A stretch of 64,000 bases of DNA from Moesziomyces globuligerus (GCA_030849465.1 JARVLF010000009.1:1-64000); one strand, 5' to 3'; positions 1 to 11,181 are shown, counted from the first letter of the stretch. Notes: a model not told the origin generated them from the letters alone. Program-made: numbers and translations.

Positions 1-54
1 GACCTTCCTTGCCGTCTTCTTGCGGGCAATTGCTTCAGGTGTTTTTGCTGGCAT
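1..54 (-). CDS. Start of an unidentified ORF, cut by the window edge
   Basis: An ATG at 54 on the minus strand opens 18 codons that run off the left edge. The visible peptide is short, lysine/alanine-rich and basic. It lies about 240 bp beyond the stop of the interrupted zinc-finger gene and reads the same way, so it could be the next gene of the same locus or mobile element. Too little is visible to assign a function. Confidence 0.25.
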   Translation of the reverse strand, partial: MPAKTPEAIARKKTARKV

Positions 55-100
55 GTTGACAGATGGAGATGAGATGGGGGTCCCGTCTCCAAACTCGACT

Positions 101-224
101 TTCCCAAGCCAAAGTGAAAATTTTGACGTGGTACCCCCTCCACCTGGAAAGAGCGCGCCCATTGGGGGTACCGCCTCAAAATTCCAACTTCCCCTGCCAA
201 AATGAAATTTGGACACGGTACCCC
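101..224. repeat. Imperfect direct repeat pair
   Basis: Two copies of a roughly 37-bp sequence lie at 101-138 and 189-224. Both begin with TTCCC, share a GCCAAA core followed by TGAAA, and end in GGTACCCC. They lie between the stop of the zinc-finger gene (295) and the ATG at 54 on the same strand, so they may be part of the next gene's upstream region. The remaining bases of 55-294 show nothing else I can identify. Confidence 0.4.
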
Positions 225-1273
225 CAGCTCTCATCCAGCTCACCCGGACCACTGTTCAGCTTGCACAAACACACGTGAACAAAATGATATTCTCCTACTG
301 CCTAGAGTGTGTCAGCACCTCGTATCCATCACCCATAAGCTTGACAAGGCCCACATATGGCCCAACGCTGCCAACCGGAATGACCTGGCAGGACCACGCT
401 CTGCGCAGAAGCATGAGGTGGGCAATGTGAGTGTTGAACGCACCTGCCACACCGTGCAGCAGCAAGACCTCCTCCTCCGTGCTGAGCTCTGCATCACGCA
501 CAGCCAGCTTGTCGATGCAGGCATGGACGGCAACCCTGCTCCGTGCACCAATGTGATGCTCCACTGCCAGAGTGTTGTCCCGCAGCCAGTCTGTTGCTGC
601 CTCCTGGATCTCAATGGGACCTGGCCCACCGTGTTGATCTTCCAACGCAAAGGAGAGGCACTCCAGCATGGACTCGCGCATGCTGGCAAACTCATGCGTG
701 CGGACAAGACCGCTGAGGTCCCTCCGCAGGCTGAGCTTGCGGACAGCTTGGTCTGCAGGTATGCTTGCAAACAGCAGCCGTGCTGGATCCACAATGAGCG
801 TGCTGAGGTCAACGCCCAGCTGCCGGTTGAATGCCAGCGTGGCAATATGCATGCAGAATTTCTGCGCGCCAAGGGTGGCTTGGCACTCAGTGCAGCGGAT
901 GCGGAACTGATGGGCACCTCCACAGAGGATGTACGTGCCCACGTGCCGGCAACCCTGGCACCGCAGGTGGATTTGAATGCGCCCAAACAAATTCTTGGTC
1001 CGCTTGGGCGTGCTGAACCGCTCCAGCTCTTGCGCCAGATCCACCGCAGCTTGGTTGGACACCCACCATGCGGTGGGACTGTCCAGCGCTGTGGGCCGTC
1101 TGCCCAGATGCCAACCCATTGCATTGTACAGGTCCACCACGGCTTGCCGCTGCAGCCGTGTGGACTGCTTGCTGCTGTTGCCCCGGAAGAGCTGCTTCTG
1201 CTCTGCAACAGCAAGCAGCACGTCAAGATCCCTGAACATGTCTTCTGTCAGGGGTCGCGTGCCCGAAATCCTT

Positions 1274-1380
1274 ATTCGGCGAGTGACGTGGACTCGGCGA
1301 ATTATTTGACTCGTTCGGCGAGTGGCGTGGACTCGACGAATCGCCTGAGTTATTCGGCGAGTCGACGCGACTCAACGGAT
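1274..1380. repeat. 39-bp-period palindrome array (3 units) in solo LTR
   Basis: Units lie at 1274-1302, 1313-1341 and 1352-1380. Each is an 11-bp arm (consensus ATTCGNCGAGT), a 7-bp centre and the complementary arm (ACTCGNCGAAT), with 10-bp spacers. Arms are conserved with one or two mismatches, while centres and spacers differ. Unit starts are exactly 39 bp apart. Confidence 0.9.
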
Positions 1381-2020
1381 ATCGGCTGACCACTGTGAGC
1401 ACCCCGTTCAGAGGTAGCGCGGCACGACTCGATTGCTGCAGACGCCTTTGGGCGTCGTGGGAAGGACTTCCGTCTTTGCACGAGTGCTCGTAATGCTCAG
1501 ACAGTTGTCGAGGCACTGGTTGAGGTTCCAGGGCCGCAGTGGAGGTACTGCCTACGGTGTAGGTGCCGTAGCGTCGATGAAGGTGTCGACGACGTCTGAA
1601 GCGGTGATACAGCACACACGCAAGTAGTAGCAACGCTCTGCAATTGCTACTGTGAGACGAATGGACTGAAAGACAGTGATACTGACGAATGATAACGACT
1701 GGTGATGTAAAGTAAAGTAGAGTGGATGGGGCGCAGCCCCATCGCACTCGATGAGTCGAAGCTATAAGTACTTGCCCTCACCAGGAGGGCCAGCGTGTGG
1801 CAAGGTGCCGTCTTGGACGGCCCAGCCAGCATCCCATTGATGCAATGAGGTTTCGCCCACCTCCCCGAGCTCGGGCCTCCTCCTGTGCATACCTCCCTTT
1901 TGCACGTTGTGCTCGTTGCCCCCTGGGCCTACAAGCACCCCTCTCCTCCTCCCCTTCGTCTCCGAGCCGGGTACGTCCATCGTATGACCCGCTCGTTGTT
2001 TTCCGGGGTCGCCGCAGGCC

Positions 2021-2088
2021 GTCCGTCGAGTGGGCCTCACTCGGCGAATTATTGACGGCATTCGTCGAGTGGCCTCCACTCGCCGGAC
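2021..2088. repeat. 39-bp-period palindrome array (2 units) in solo LTR
   Basis: Units at 2021-2049 and 2060-2088 have the same 11-7-11 design and 10-bp spacer as the other arrays. They correspond to the pair near the start of the element B LTR. Confidence 0.88.
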
Positions 2089-4139
2089 CGCGACTTGGCG
2101 CGCTCGTAGCCCGTGCTACGGATTTTCGCCTGCGCCCTCCACACGTGCCTGCGTCGATCAGGGTCTGATCCAGGCCTGTAACATCTTCTTTCTTGATGGT
2201 GTGCGTCAGCAGCTGCTGCACTCCTGCTTGTGCGGTGAACAGGTAGCGTGGATCAAGGAAGCGGCTTGCCTTTGCCACTCGCTGCGCCTGCTGCATGGTG
2301 GCCGCTTGCACGGTGAGCTCCAGCCGGATGCCGCTGCCCACCTCTGGTGCTGTGCCAGAGACGCGCTCTTTCCACCTCTGCAGTGTGGCAATGCGGTCTT
2401 TCACCGTCTTCATGATCATCGGCTGACCTCCCTGCCCGGCACCTGCTGCTCCGGCTTTGAGCAGGTGCGTGAGTTTGGAATATGCCTTGAAATGGGAAAT
2501 TCCATCTGCACGGTGAGTCCACCGCAGCTCCACACTGCCAAAACCACGGCCAATGCGCAGAGCGCTGGGATACTGCTTGTAGCCGCCCTTCTTTGTTTTG
2601 GGTGCAAGCAGCATGACGTGGCCTGTGTCCACCGTGCAGCCAATGTCAAACACATTGAACGCCTGCATTGGATGCTCTGCTAGCGCAGCTGGATCCAGGA
2701 AGCGGTGGATGGGCACCTTGAAGCCGTACGCACCCATGCGTACACTCTGGCAGCCTATGTCCTGCAGCGCCTCCACCAGGATGCTGATCTCCACCCGCAG
2801 CTCTCCAAAGGTGAGCGTCTTGGGGTGTCCAGAGGGGACAAGGATGGCGTGTTGTGGCGGTCCCTGCAGCCGTGCTACAAGGGGGAGCTTCAACTGCGGT
2901 TCAAAGCGGAAGACCACCTTGAGCTCGGCAAAATAGACCCAATTGTCAAAGACGTGCATGTCCTTGAAATCAGGTGCATGGCTGATCAAGGACGCGTAGC
3001 AGCCAGCTGGAAAAATCTGCAGCATGCTGGCAGGAGAAATTGTCACCGCAAAGGAGTCCACATCCGTGTGGACAGGCACGTCCCAGTTGGAAATTGGTGC
3101 CATGGCTGGGATAGGCGGGAGTTCTGGAAGCTGCTCCCCTGTGTCCAGCACCAGCTGGGGTGCAGACGGTGCTTCTGCCTCCTCCTCAGCGGTGTCAAGA
3201 GCAGGCAGCAGTACCACAATACCGTCTGCTGGCATGTCTTGAATATCTTGCAGCTCTAGCGTATGCTGGGGACGTGCTTGTGTTGGTGCTGCAGGTCCTT
3301 CTTGGGGAAGGTACGGTAGCGTCTCTCCGTCTTCTTCTCCATCCAACTCCTGGTCAGAGTCTGTGTTGGTGTCAGGTCCATGTGGAGATAGGCTGGGCAC
3401 AAGACCAGGAGACGCGTCAATTTCCAGGGAAATATCCATCTCCAGTCTGTCTCCGTCTCCATCTTGCCCAGACTCTGGCTCTGGATCCACGTCTGGCTCC
3501 CGCTCAGAATCAGGGACGTGTATCTCCGCTGGAAAATCCAAGATTGGGCTCGGAGGCAGGCTGGGCACCAGACCAGAAGACGCGTCAATTTCCTGGAAAT
3601 TCTCCTCCTCCACATCCGCCTCCGTGCCTGTTGCCTCTGGGGCCAGTGGTGAGCTGGGAGACGGTGATGCTGTGTGCACGGGTGCTGGGCTTGCACTTGG
3701 AGGCGGCAGCGGGGCCAGAGCCTGCGCCAGCGCTGATGCAGCTGCCACAATGGCTGCTGCTGCGGTCTGCTCTGCCGGCGCTGATTCTGCCTGTGCTGGA
3801 ACAAAATTTTCATCTGTGGCTGCTGCCGCTGCCGCTGCTATGGCAGGCTGAGACTGTGCACCCTGGCACTTGCGGATGCCCTGGTGCTTACGCAGCGCTG
3901 CAGCATTCAGCACCACCTGGCCGCACGCGCATGCCACCAGCCCAACAGCAGCAGCTGCCTCCTGGCTGACATGTGCACCCTTGTGCGCCTTGCGCAAATG
4001 ATTGGTGATGTTTGTTGCCACATAGGAGAGACCGCAAACAGGGCAGGTTGTCCGTGACATATTGGCTGGCGGAGGGGAGTGGGTGATGTGATGGGCATTG
4101 ACGGGTGCACATCTCTGCTACTTGCCCTTGACGGTCTCC

Positions 4140-4358
4140 CTTTTGTAGCTGACCGTTTCACCAACTGTAGTGAACCGTCTCCATTTTTGAAGCGGACTGT
4201 CTCTCTGACTGTAGTGGACCATCTCCATTTTTGAAGCAGACCGTCTTTATTTCTGAAGTGGACTGTCTTGAGTTTTGAAGCAGACCGTCTTGATTTTTGA
4301 AGCGGACTGTCTTCCTGTGAAATTCAACGCGTCAGATTTTTGAATTGGACCGTCTTCC
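4140..4358. repeat. Degenerate 22-bp tandem array
   Basis: About nine units of roughly 22 bp with approximate consensus TTTTGAAGCGGACCGTCTT plus three variable bases. Several units have the variant TGTAGTGGACC instead of TTTGAAGCGGACC. The array lies about 80 bp upstream of the ATG of the minus-strand zinc-finger gene, so it occupies its promoter. On the other side it directly abuts the first codons of element A. It is not part of a recognisable LTR. Confidence 0.75.
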
Positions 4359-4457
4359 ATGAGGGCAGACCAGGGAGCGCTGGATGCCAAGCGCGTCCAA
4401 AAGTTGGAAACCCACCGTCAAAAGGATCTGGAACCCTAACCCCTGGCCGACATTGCC

Positions 4458-5750
4458 GTGCTCCTGCAGGGCCTGACGCAGGAGATTCGGCACCTCGCCC
4501 GAGTTGCAACGACGCCAGCCCCATCGGTCGCACCTGCGGCGACGCCCCCGCCGCGCGAGCCCATGGTCCCGACGCTGGAGGTGCCCGCTCCCCCGTCGGA
4601 GCCCACTCCCCCCTCGGAGCACACAACCGATGGTACGGCCGAGCCCCTCGCGGAGGGAGACCCGCAACCAGCGCCCCGCCAACCGTCGTACCCCCTGTGG
4701 GTCAGCCCGTCGCCGGCCCCCATGCGGCCCCCGACGCACTCCTACGCCGCTTACGCGACCGTGCCGGCACACCCCTACGCGCCCCCGCCGACCGTGCCCG
4801 TACCAGCAGCATGGGAAGCGGCCCCAGCCCGCCTGGAGCCCAAGGTACGGGTCGCGGCGCCGTCGTGGGACGGCACAAAGGAGGAGTTGGAGGAGTTCAT
4901 CGACCAGTGCGAGCTGAATTTCGAGGCCAACCCGGCGGCTTTCCAAAACGACGCCCGCCGGATCACATTCGCCATTGGGAACATGTCGGGCGCACCCTGC
5001 GTCCGCATGATGAACATCCGACAGTCCGACGACCCGCCTTCCTGGCTCAAGAAGTGGTCGTCGTTCTGCAAGGACCTCCGCCGGGTGTACGGCGACCCCA
5101 ACCCCGGCTACACGGCCCGCCTCAAACTGAACAATCTCCGACAGCGTGGCCCCGTCGCGCAGCACGCGGCCGAGTTCATGTCGCTCGCGGCCCGCGCGAA
5201 CGCGACCGACGGTAGGCAGATGCTCATGTTGTTCGAGCACAGCCTCCGACCACGACTACGAGAGAGACTCATGCACGTGCCGCTGGACGACATGCGTAAC
5301 TTCATCCAAGCGGCCATCCTGACGGAGAAGCGCATGCAGGTCATCAACGAGGCGACCACCCCGGTGACAGCGCCGAGCGGCCGCCCCCGCCCGACTGCCG
5401 CACAACTGACCCCCCGCCGCGAAGGCAAGGAAGAACGGCCGACCAACCGCGACCATCCCGCCATTCCCCCCAAGGATCCTAGCCGCGACGCGGCGGAACG
5501 CCTCCGTCAGTCCCGCAGGGCTAACGGCAAGTGCTACGGTTGCGGAGGCGACCACCTCGTCCGCGACTGCCCCAGCGCCGCCCAGACGCAGGGCCTCCGT
5601 GCGCACGCGCTGACCATCGACGAGCTGTCGGGTGACGTCCTCGTCAACCCTCTCTACGACGACGACGACGACGACGGCGACGACGACGGTGAGCATCCCA
5701 GCCCCGCCGGCCAGGACGATCTGTCCGACGGCAAGGAGTTGGAAAACTAG
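4458..5750 (+). CDS. Gag of element A (damaged N-terminus)
   Basis: This 430-codon open frame encodes a Pro/Ala/Thr-rich N-terminal part, a capsid-like Retrotrans_gag segment (roughly residues 130-260), a basic linker and one zinc knuckle followed by an acidic Asp tract. Gag packages the element RNA in cytoplasmic virus-like particles. The first in-frame ATG inside the frame is at 4563. An ATG at 4359 is also in frame, but a TAA at 4437-4439 separates it, so the original N-terminus seems broken. The knuckle reads C-X2-C-X3-H-X4-C, one residue shorter than the usual C-X2-C-X4-H-X4-C. Pol follows after about 100 bp in a different frame. Confidence 0.75.
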   Translation: MLLQGLTQEIRHLARVATTPAPSVAPAATPPPREPMVPTLEVPAPPSEPTPPSEHTTDGTAEPLAEGDPQPAPRQPSYPLWVSPSPAPMRPPTHSYAAYATVPAHPYAPPPTVPVPAAWEAAPARLEPKVRVAAPSWDGTKEELEEFIDQCELNFEANPAAFQNDARRITFAIGNMSGAPCVRMMNIRQSDDPPSWLKKWSSFCKDLRRVYGDPNPGYTARLKLNNLRQRGPVAQHAAEFMSLAARANATDGRQMLMLFEHSLRPRLRERLMHVPLDDMRNFIQAAILTEKRMQVINEATTPVTAPSGRPRPTAAQLTPRREGKEERPTNRDHPAIPPKDPSRDAAERLRQSRRANGKCYGCGGDHLVRDCPSAAQTQGLRAHALTIDELSGDVLVNPLYDDDDDDGDDDGEHPSPAGQDDLSDGKELEN

Positions 5751-5851
5751 ACGTCGGTGGGTCCCCTCGGTCCGCCCCCACCGACGACCTGGCCCAGCTA
5801 CGAGCGTACGCCGCCGCTTTCTGGGCCTCCTGACGGACCGACGCTCCCCGA

Positions 5852-8800
5852 GTGGAGCGCGACGGAGCACTGCTCCGCATCCATCGTCACCCTACGCTCC
5901 CAACGTACGAGTGCTTGGTGACGGTAGGAAACACGCAGGGCCTGGCCCTGCTGGACACCGGCGCGACCGCCTCCTTCATCACGCCGGAGATGGTCACGAC
6001 CGCCGACCTCCCTACGTCCCCCCTTCCCCGACCGCTTAACGCCGCTTTCCTACAAGGACGGTCGTCGAGCATCACACACTTCACCCTCGCCGACATCCGC
6101 ATCCACGATCACCCGATCACCTCCGGCACGCGCCTCCTCGTCACGCCGATGTCCACCCACGACATCCTCCTTGGGATGGACTGGATCGAGACGGCCCGGC
6201 CGGAGCCCAACTACACCCTCCAGACGTGGGACCTCCGCGTCCCCACATCCCTACCAACCCCCGCCGCGGCGTACCCCACCGCGGCCGACCTCGGTCACCT
6301 CGTCGGAGAGAGACAGCTCATCTCCGACGGAGAGCAACTTCTCACCCCGCCCGTCCCGGACGATATCTCGCCAGCCCCTCGCGCCGCGACGGCTGTCGCA
6401 ACAGGGGACGAGCCGACCCTACCGGCTGAGTACTCCTCGTATGCGGACGTCTTCGACGTCCAACGCGCCGAACAACTCCCCCCGCACCGGCCGCACAACC
6501 ACGAGATACATCTGGAGGACGGCAAAACGCCGCCATACGGCCCGTTGTACTCGCTCTCCCACCGGGAACAGGAGGAGCTCCGCACGTACCTCCAAAAGAT
6601 GGAGAGCATCGGGTTCATTTGGCCGTCCGCCAGTCGCGCCGCCGCACCCCTCCTCTTTGTCCCGAAGAAGGACGGCCGGCTCCGACCGTGCGTCGACTAC
6701 CGCGCCCTCAACGCCATCACCGTCAAAGACCGCTACCCAATCCCCCTCATCTCCGAACACCTGGACCGGCTCGCGACCGCACAGGTGTTCACTAAGCTTG
6801 ACCTAAAAGGCGCCTACAACCTCCTTCGCATCGCGCCGGGCCACGAATGGAAGACGGCCTTCCGGACGCGCTACGGCAGTTACGAGTATCTGGTGATGCC
6901 GTTCGGTCTCTGTAACGCGCCGGCGACGTTCCAACGCCTGATGAATCACGTGCTGTTGGACCTGCTCGACGTGTCGGTGATCGTCTACCTTGACGACATC
7001 CTCGTATTCAGCAACGACCCAACCGACCACCCGACGCACGTCCGTCAAGTGCTAGAGCGACTGCGACAGCACCAACTGTACTGCGCGCCCAACAAGTGCG
7101 AGTTTCACACCCAAAGCGTCGAATTCCTCGGCTACGTGGTGAGCCCCGACGGGATCTCCATGGATCGCGGCAAAGTCGCGACGGTACTGGAGTGGCCTCC
7201 GCCGCAGTCCGTCCGCCAAATCCAAGTCTTCCTCGGATTTGCGAACTTCTACCGCTGCTTCATCCGACATTACTCGCGCGTCGCCGCCCCTCTCACCGAC
7301 CTACTCAAGGGCGGCGCGACGGGGAAGCTGGAACTACCGGCGAACGCACTGGACGCCTTCAACAAGCTCAAGGCCGCGTTCACCGACGCCCCTATTCTAC
7401 GCCATTTCTCCCCCCATCTCCCGACCGTGTTGGAGACCGACGCGAGCGACGCCGTCGTCGCGGCAGTACTGTCGCAATGGCATCCCTGCACCGACGACAA
7501 CGCCGCCAAAACCGCGACAGCCCCCAACACACGTACGCATCGCCTACACCCCATCGCCTATTGGTCGCGAAAGATGATACCGGCCGAGCGCAACTACGAG
7601 ATACACAACAAGGAACTCCTTGCCGTGGTCGACGCGTGCGCACACTGGCGCCATTACCTCCACGGGCTGGCCGCCACGTTCATCATCTACACCAACCACC
7701 AGGCGCTCCAGTATTTCACCACCAAGCGACAGCTGAACCGTCGGCAGGCCCGTTGGCAGGCCGACATGGCCGAATACGACTTCAAAATCCGTTACCGGCC
7801 AGGCACGGAAGCCGTCCGGCCAGATGCCCTCAGCCGCCGCCACGACCTTTTCCCCGACGGGCCGTCGCGCCCCGATCCCGCCAACCAGGCAGTGCTACTC
7901 CCCGCACACCTGTTCGCGAACGCGACAGTCATACGTCCTACCCTCCAACTACCGGCCAACTGGTTACCAGTCCTGCGCCAGACCACCGACCTACCCGACG
8001 GCGTCTCGTTTTCGGACACCCTGCCGCGTACGGCCGGCAACCAGATCTACCTCCCGCCGGCCCTACGACCCGCCGCCCTCCAACTGGTTCACGACCACCC
8101 ATCCGCCGGCCACCCGGGACCTAAACTCACGGCCCACTTGGCCAGCCGGCAGTTCTGGTGGCCATCCATAAACCAGGACTGCGAGCAATACGCTCGCGCC
8201 TGTGCGGCCTGCCGGCAAGCGAAACCCCCCCCCCCCCCGGCACAAGCCACACGGGTACCTTTTGCCGTCGCATCCCCCCGACCGACCCTGGTCACGAATA
8301 TCTATGGACCACGTGACCGACCTGCCACTGTCAAAGGCCGACGGTTCCACCTACGACGCCATCTTGGTTGTCGTCGACCGACTGACTAAGTTCGTGGTCT
8401 TCATCCCGGCGCGTAAAACCGACGGCGCGGCAGAACTGGCGTTCCAGCTGCACCGCTACGTCTTTGCGTACTTCGGCCTCCCCGACGACATCACGTCGGA
8501 TTGCGGCACCACGTTTGTCGCTTCGTTGTGGACCGAGCTCCTCCGCATCCTTTGTGTGCGGTCGTCCTTCTCGTCGGCTTACCATCCGCAGACTAACGGT
8601 CAGACGGAGCGCGCGAACCAAACGTTGGAAATCTTCCTGCGTTTCTATACGGCCTACGACCACAGCGACTGGGCTTCCCTCCTCCCGACCGCCCAGCTCG
8701 CCCTCAACAACAGGCCGTCGGCAACTACTACAGTCACCCCGAACGCGGCGTGCTTGTCGTTCGCCCCTCGCGTGCATCCGTCGCTGCCCTTGACGTTGCC

Positions 8801-9341
8801 CGCCGGCACCGCGGCCGACCGTCTCGCCATCTGCCAGCGCGCGATTGGAAAGGCAAACGCGGCGGTCGCAGAGGCGTTCTACCGTCGCAGGAGCAACGTC
8901 TCGTTCCGCCGGGGGGACCTGGTGCTCCTACGAACCAAGCACCTACGCCCCGACCGACCCAGCCGTAAACTCTCCAACCCGCTGGCGGGCCCGTTCAAGG
9001 TGGAAGAGACGGTCGGGAGTCGCGCCTACCGCCTCAAACTCCCGCCGTCATGGAAGGTACATCCAGTGTTCCACACCCAAATGTTAGAACCGTACCCCGA
9101 CGGGGCCCGAGAGTCATCCGACGCCCCCCAGTCGCGCTCGCTGGAAGACGACTACGCCGACTATGAGGTAGAGGCAATCACCGACTCGCGACGGCGCGCC
9201 GGCCGCCTCCAATACCTAGTCAAGTGGTTGGGGTACCCAGCCAGCTGGACGCAAGCCAGTGACGTGGACAACGCCGCGGACCTGGTCGCGGAATTCCACC
9301 GACAGAACCCGTCCAAGCCGCGACCGCACCGCGGTAACTAA
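5852..9341 (+). pseudogene. Pol polyprotein of element A, frameshifted in integrase
   Basis: Two overlapping frames encode the usual order. The first (5852-8389) has the protease motif LLDTGATASF, reverse transcriptase with the YLDD active site, RNase H, and the HHCC zinc domain of integrase. At 8225-8237 there are 13 consecutive C residues. After this tract the integrase core (SMDHVTD, TSDCGT, QTERANQ, i.e. the DDE triad) and a C-terminal chromodomain (about 9160-9310) continue in the other frame (8202-9341). A slip in the C run, in the genome or in sequencing, is the simplest explanation. There is an in-frame TGA at 5831, and the first ATG of the frame lies past the protease, so the start is also unclear. 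Confidence 0.82.
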
Positions 9342-9485
9342 CCCTGCGCCGCGACCGCCCAGCCACGGCAACCAGACCCCGAACGAGGTGGCCGGACCCC
9401 CGCCACCGCGGTCGCCCCAAAACTCAGACGGTCGCACACACACAAGAGCGGACGGGGCACGAACAATTCATTTCGTACCCGTCGG

Positions 9486-11181
9486 CTACTCCGACGGGTC
9501 GGTGGGGAGCGCGTCGCTCCACGCGCGCAGGTTGGCCATCGTCGTCTCCAGGTTCGGGAGGAAGGCCAGCACCGAACCCAGAGAGCGACGGTAAGGCGCG
9601 CCGCCGGGACGCGTCGCGCGCTCGGAGTAGACCGACGCGACGTCGCGCAGGGTCTCCTCCCAGTCCGTCGCGGCCTCCGACAGCGCACCAAACATCACCT
9701 GGGCCCGCTCAACAGTGTGGTTGAGCGAGGCCAGGTCCGTCTCCGGCTCGGCCGGCTGGCCGCGCGTCTGGGCGCGCGTGCAACGGCGCTCCTGCGCCGC
9801 CTCGGCCGGACGGTTCGGCTGGGAGCGGGCGCAGCGGCGGGCACGCTCGCGCTCGCGCGTCGCCTCGCTGGCGGCCTCGACGTCCCGACGGAGCTCCTCC
9901 TCAGCCAGAGGAAGCTCCCCAACCGTCTTGGCCGACAGCTTGACGTTGGGGTTGGGGTGCCGGCGGCGCCCGACCCCGTTCGCCCGCCAGTCGGCGAGCT
10001 GCGACGCGTAGACCCGCATGCGCAGCGGGCCCGTCGCGCCGGTCATCCTGGGCACTGAGGCCCGGCGGCAAAAAAAGGGAACACAAGGCAAAGGGTTAGC
10101 GCCACGCCACGAGACCGACCGACCACGACCAAAGCCACTTACCCGTCATGTCGACGTCGCACGGCACGCCGTGCCCAACGGTGCAGCGCCGGCAGCGCGG
10201 CTTGCCAGGCACGCGGACGCACTCCTCGCCCGCCTTGACGCAGGCGAAACAATCGCCCCACGTCCCCTCCCACAGCCCTGGGAGCTCATCGCCCACGACG
10301 TCGGGCGCGACGTGCTCCACCGGAGCAGCCTCCGCCCAAAGGGCGGCCGGCACCACGGCAAGGATGGTCGCGACCGGCGCGGCGGGAACGGCAGGCGGAG
10401 TGGCGGCGGGCGGAGCGCTGGCTGACGGCACTGGCGCCATCGCGACGTCGCCGTCGGCCTCGTCGTCGTCATCGTCTGTCAAAAAAAAACAGACACAGCG
10501 AGGTCAGTAAAGACGCGACCGAACAAACCCAGTCCCGACCGACTTACCAACCACGGTGACGGGCACCGGAGGAGAGCGCGCACCAGCCGACGCGGACGAA
10601 CAAGCGCCGGCCGACGCAGGGGACCGAGCGCCAGCCGACGCAGAGGAAGACGCGCCCCGCGACGCAGGCAGACGGACGCGCGGCTGCACATCCTCGGGCA
10701 GTGGCGCGTCCCGCTGGTAAGGCGCGGCGCGCGCGCGGCCGCGGCGCGTCGCGGGCGCGAGGGGCCCGACGAGGGCGCGACGGGCGTGGGCGCCCAGTCG
10801 GCCAAGCGAGCCGGGTCGGCCCAATCTACAGACAAAGGAGAAAAGGCAAGGCGAGGGGTAAGCGACGTTCCGGCAGACACCCCGACAGCACGACTTACCC
10901 GAAATGTGGCAGTTGATGCCGCCGGGGAAGGAGAAGGGAGCGGGCGAGGCCGCCGGGCGCGTTGCCGCCGTCGTACCTGTCGTCGCTACCACCACCAGAG
11001 CCCCGACCGTCAGTCGCGCAGCCCGACCAACGCGACGGAGCACCACGGCGCAAGGATACTCACCGTCGTCCATCGCGACATCGCCGTCGCGGTCGTCGTC
11101 GTCGTGCTGAGGGCGCGCCGGGCGGGCGGGAGGGTAAAGGCCCGACGCGAAAGGGTAGCGAGGGGAGGAGGGAGGCGACAT
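9486..11181 (-). CDS. Antisense spliced gene of element A with Zn2Cys6-like cluster
   Basis: This gene runs against gag-pol, between the chromodomain and the 3' LTR. I infer five exons: 11181-11064, up to about 10985-10899, 10825-10548, 10475-10143 and 10054-9486. Every junction has a GTGAGT or GTAAGT donor and an AG acceptor. The ATG follows a leader ending CTTCACC, with TATATA about 50 bp upstream. Exon 4 holds six cysteines spaced C-X2-C-X6-C-X8-C-X2-C-X7-C, which fits the fungal binuclear zinc-cluster pattern. Acidic tracts ending GDVAM occur just before it and in exon 1. Exon 5 is Arg/Glu/Ala-rich and may form a helix or coiled coil. Exon 3 does not stay in one frame with both neighbours, so a small indel or a missed junction is likely. 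Function is unknown; DNA binding is inferred from the cysteine pattern only. Confidence 0.6.

Larger units (their letters stand above)
1246..2183 (-). mobile_element. Solo LTR, same family as element B, minus orientation
   Basis: This 938-bp segment starts on the plus strand with TGTCAGGGGTCGCGTGCC and ends with GGCCTGTAACA. It is the reverse complement of an LTR of element B with scattered substitutions. It is flanked by a perfect 5-bp duplication, TCTTC at 1241-1245 and at 2184-2188. That identifies an insertion reduced to one LTR by recombination. It sits inside the zinc-finger gene. It carries five 29-bp palindromes at positions equivalent to those in the element B LTRs. Confidence 0.93.
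295..4060 (-). pseudogene. Uncharacterised two-zinc-finger protein gene interrupted by a solo LTR
   Basis: Coding runs from an ATG at 4060 to the LTR edge at 2184, and again from 1245 to a stop at 295. With the LTR and one 5-bp target copy discounted the two parts are in the same frame, giving about 940 codons. The N-terminus has a C2H2-like finger (CPVC, then HLRKAH) and a second finger-like motif (CACG, then HQGIRKC). An Ala/Pro/Asp/Glu-rich low-complexity stretch follows, then a more ordered region with the motifs KAYSKL and IRLELTV. After the insertion there is a zinc-ribbon-like CQGC...CTEC pair. I do not recognise the family. N-terminal zinc fingers like these occur in fungal transposon proteins and in large RecQ-like or OrsD-like proteins, but no helicase or transposase motif is visible. 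The uninterrupted gene would look intact, so the insertion is probably recent. Confidence 0.6.

Noticed and set aside
202..1389. Long plus-strand ORF of 395 codons
   Set aside because: It is antisense to the zinc-finger gene and runs into the solo LTR. The minus-strand frame is the one with recognisable motifs and continuity across the insertion.
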